Part shown: in pieces, positions 39,386-41,182 of the stretch
Numbering within the stretch: position 1 is the stretch's first letter
Layout of the letters: every line of letters starts with the position of its first letter
Assembly: GCA_023473795.1 (NCBI GenBank)
Contig: JAMCYS010000132.1
Span: 1 to 41,182, forward strand
Length of the DNA stretch: 41,182 nt
Source: Chloroflexota bacterium
GTDB lineage: Bacteria > Chloroflexota > UBA6077 > FW602-bin22 > JAMCYS01
Direction of reading: 5' to 3'
Translations under genes and position numbers: made by a program
The notes under the pieces: model-generated
Seen by the model: the letters and a program-made list of their open reading frames with translations, nothing else
Told to the model about the DNA's origin: nothing
Databases searched by the model: none

Positions 39386-40237
39386 ATGTTGCTAGATCGC
39401 GCCGCAGTGCAACGAATCGTGGCGTCCGCCCTGGCCGAAGACCTCGGCTGGGGCGACGTGACGACCGAGGGCCTTATCGAGCCAGACCTAAAGGGTGTGG
39501 CGCAGTTGATGGCCAAGGAGGAGGGCATCCTCGCCGGCATCACGGTCGCCGCGTCGGTCTTTACCACAGCAGACCCTGCCCTGCAGGTGGAGGTCATTGT
39601 CCCCGACGGCAGCCGCGTGGAGCCGGGTGCGCTCTTGGCAGTTGTGCGGGGCCCCCTCGCCAGCATGCTCAAGGCAGAGCGGGTGGCGCTGAACTTCGTG
39701 CAGCGGCTGAGCGGCATCGCCACCGTCACGTCGCGCTACGTGGCGGCGGTGGCGGGCACGGGCGCGCGCATCGTCGACACCCGCAAGACGACCCCGAATC
39801 TGCGCTTCCTGGAGAAGTACGCGGTGCGGGTTGGCGGTGGCTTCAACCACCGTTTCTGCCTGAGCGATGGGGTCCTAATAAAAGACAATCACCTTGCCGC
39901 GGTGCGGGCTACCGGTCGGAGTCTGGCAGACGCGGTGCGGGGCGTCCGTCAGCGGGTGCCGCACACCGTAAGAATCGAAGTTGAGGTGGAATTGCTGGCC
40001 GAGGTCGAGGAAGCCCTGGCCGCCGGCGCCGATGCTATTCTCCTAGACAACATGGACATCGCCGGCATGCGGCGAGCTGTAGGTCTAATTGCCGGGCAAG
40101 CGATCATTGAGGCCTCAGGGGGTATTAACCTGGACACCGTGCGCGCGGTGGCCGAGTGCGGCGTCGATCTCATTTCGGTCGGCGCGCTGACCCATTCCGC
40201 CAAGGCCTTGGACATAAGCATGGAAATGGACTCCTAG
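39386..40237 (+). CDS. nadC: Quinolinate (nicotinate-nucleotide) phosphoribosyltransferase
   Basis: Converts quinolinate and PRPP to nicotinate mononucleotide with loss of CO2. It has EDLGWGDVTTEGL near residue 20, RKTTPNLRFLEKYAVRVGGGFNHRF (read in parts, active-site Arg/Lys), LIKDNH and the phosphate loops EASGGINLDTV and ISVGALTHSAKALDIS. Start ATG 39386 after GGGGGAG; frame open further upstream to 39266 is not needed. 283 residues, normal. Last gene of the NAD operon, about 150 bases after nadB. Confidence 0.95.
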   Translation: MLLDRAAVQRIVASALAEDLGWGDVTTEGLIEPDLKGVAQLMAKEEGILAGITVAASVFTTADPALQVEVIVPDGSRVEPGALLAVVRGPLASMLKAERVALNFVQRLSGIATVTSRYVAAVAGTGARIVDTRKTTPNLRFLEKYAVRVGGGFNHRFCLSDGVLIKDNHLAAVRATGRSLADAVRGVRQRVPHTVRIEVEVELLAEVEEALAAGADAILLDNMDIAGMRRAVGLIAGQAIIEASGGINLDTVRAVAECGVDLISVGALTHSAKALDISMEMDS

Positions 40238-40361
40238 TTTTCACTGACCTTCCGCACGCTAGTACCTCCTCAAGTGTGGTTGTCTCTGTTGGATGCGACA
40301 CACGGTTGTGGTGTTTGGTGGGCGTGCTGGCGGCTGCTTCTAGGTCAAAATGGGAAGGGGT

Positions 40362-40417
40362 GGTACCCTCCAAGCGGCCGGGGGCGGAGCAACGCCCTTG
40401 CGACCAAGGAGGGTACC
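40362..40417. repeat. 10-bp inverted repeat before the transposase
   Basis: GGTACCCTCC (40362-40371) and GGAGGGTACC (40408-40417) are perfect inverse copies 36 bases apart. They lie between nadC and the transposase fragment; they could be part of an IS end or a terminator of the nad operon. Confidence 0.5.
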
Positions 40418-40440
40418 TTGGACAGACCAAGACTGTCCGC

Positions 40441-41182
40441 CGCTATTATAAGCGGCTTGGCATCGGGGCCGGGGCCTTGTCGCCCGGCTTGCAGCGTGTC
40501 GCCTCTCGCTTGGGGATCGACGACTCCTTTGCCGATGCGGTGGACGCCTTGTCAGAGACGTTGCGCATCGAGTTGAGGGACGAGGCAGTGCGGCGCGTTA
40601 CCGAAGGCATCGGGCAGGTGGCTGAAGCACAAACCCAAACGGCCATAGCGCTGGCGCGGGCGGGTAAGGAGCCGATACTGAAGGAGGAGGTGAGGGCGGA
40701 ATCGCCGCTGCTGCTGGTGGAGGTAGACGGTGTGCTGGTGCACGAGGTGGATGACAACTGGCACGAGGTGAAGGTGGGGCTAGCCGCGCCGCTGGGGCCC
40801 AAGGCACAAGAAGACGTGGAGACGGGGCGCGGCACCTTGCTGATGGGCAAACCGAACTACTGCGCCGGGTTTGAGAGCGCCGAGATCTTCTGGTGGCGGG
40901 TCTACCTGGAGGCGTGCCGGCGGGGCCTGGGGGGAGCGCTGGTGACGATGGTCGTGGTGCTGGGGGACGGTGCCGACTGGATTTGGCGCTACGCGCCGAC
41001 GTTTCTGGGCGTAGCTGGGGTGAGAGTGGTGGAGATCTTGGATATCTACCACGCCTTCGAGCATCTGGGTACGGCGGCCAACGCGGTGTTCGGCCAAGGC
41101 AGCAAAGCGGCGGAGGAATGGTTGAGGCCGCTGAAACGGTCTCTGGAAGAGGAAGGACCTGTGCCGATCTTGGCGGCGCTAG
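40441..41182 (+). CDS. ISKra4-family transposase, partial (runs off the window)
   Basis: A 247-residue fragment open to the right edge. It reads RLGIGAGALSPGLQRVASRL, then VRRVTEGIGQVAEAQT, VEVDGVLVHEVDDNW (first catalytic Asp region), VVVLGDGADWIWRYAPTF and LDIYHAFEHLGTAANAVFG, all typical of ISKra4 transposases. The zinc-finger lead (CxxC... PLD) that normally precedes LGIGAG is absent: RRYYKRLG follows directly, so the N-terminal part is deleted or frame-shifted. No proper start codon was found. It marks a mobile element at the end of the NAD locus. Confidence 0.85.

Noticed and set aside
1-41182. CRISPR array, rRNA operon or complete tRNA genes
   Set aside because: No regularly spaced repeats, no rRNA-like sequence and no complete cloverleaf was recognised by eye on either strand.

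Overview
The window is GC-rich, almost fully coding DNA with about 40 genes in several tight operons. The gene set points to a bacterium of the Chloroflexota or a relative. It combines a tyrosine T-box, a NiaR-type niacin repressor, pyruvate:ferredoxin oxidoreductase, an ISKra4-type transposase, a variant System I cytochrome c maturation cluster and several starts that look leaderless. The phylum is an inference from this mix; there is no rRNA or other marker in the window. Left part (1-17.4 kb): a GNAT acetyltransferase, then a minus-strand operon glmU - CNNM/CorC-type CBS protein - cytidine deaminase - PAP2 phosphatase, preceded by a structured leader with an intrinsic terminator. Next come etfBA, then a tyrosyl-tRNA synthetase that carries an N-terminal B3/B4 (PheRS-type editing) domain and is preceded by a complete T-box leader with a UAC tyrosine specifier. 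After it come a DinB-like protein, an NAD-dependent epimerase and a GH18 lipoprotein. The plus strand then carries a deleted DUF401 gene, a membrane protein, a LarA-like protein and an OmpR/histidine kinase pair. Middle part (17.4-32.2 kb): a class III aminotransferase converges on a HIT protein across a nested palindrome. Minus-strand genes follow: mtaB, porBADG and the cytochrome c maturation cluster ccmD-C-A-(beta-domain membrane protein)-(double zinc ribbon)-ccmF-ccmE. Upstream lie a second zinc-ribbon membrane protein, a DUF2085 protein and lgt. CcmE has the CXXXY haem-attachment motif instead of HXXXY, and no CcmH or CcmB is present. This matches the archaeal/variant System I and leaves room for the unassigned membrane proteins as accessory factors. 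Right part (32.2-41.2 kb): a DUF421 protein and a peptide deformylase, then a decayed island. The island holds a 3' half of a CAU-anticodon tRNA, a tyrosine-recombinase tail and an abiE toxin-antitoxin remnant. After it comes an NAD biosynthesis locus, niaR-nadA-nadB-nadC, with a perfect NiaR-like palindrome laid over the -35 box of the nad promoter. A partial ISKra4-like transposase runs off the right edge.
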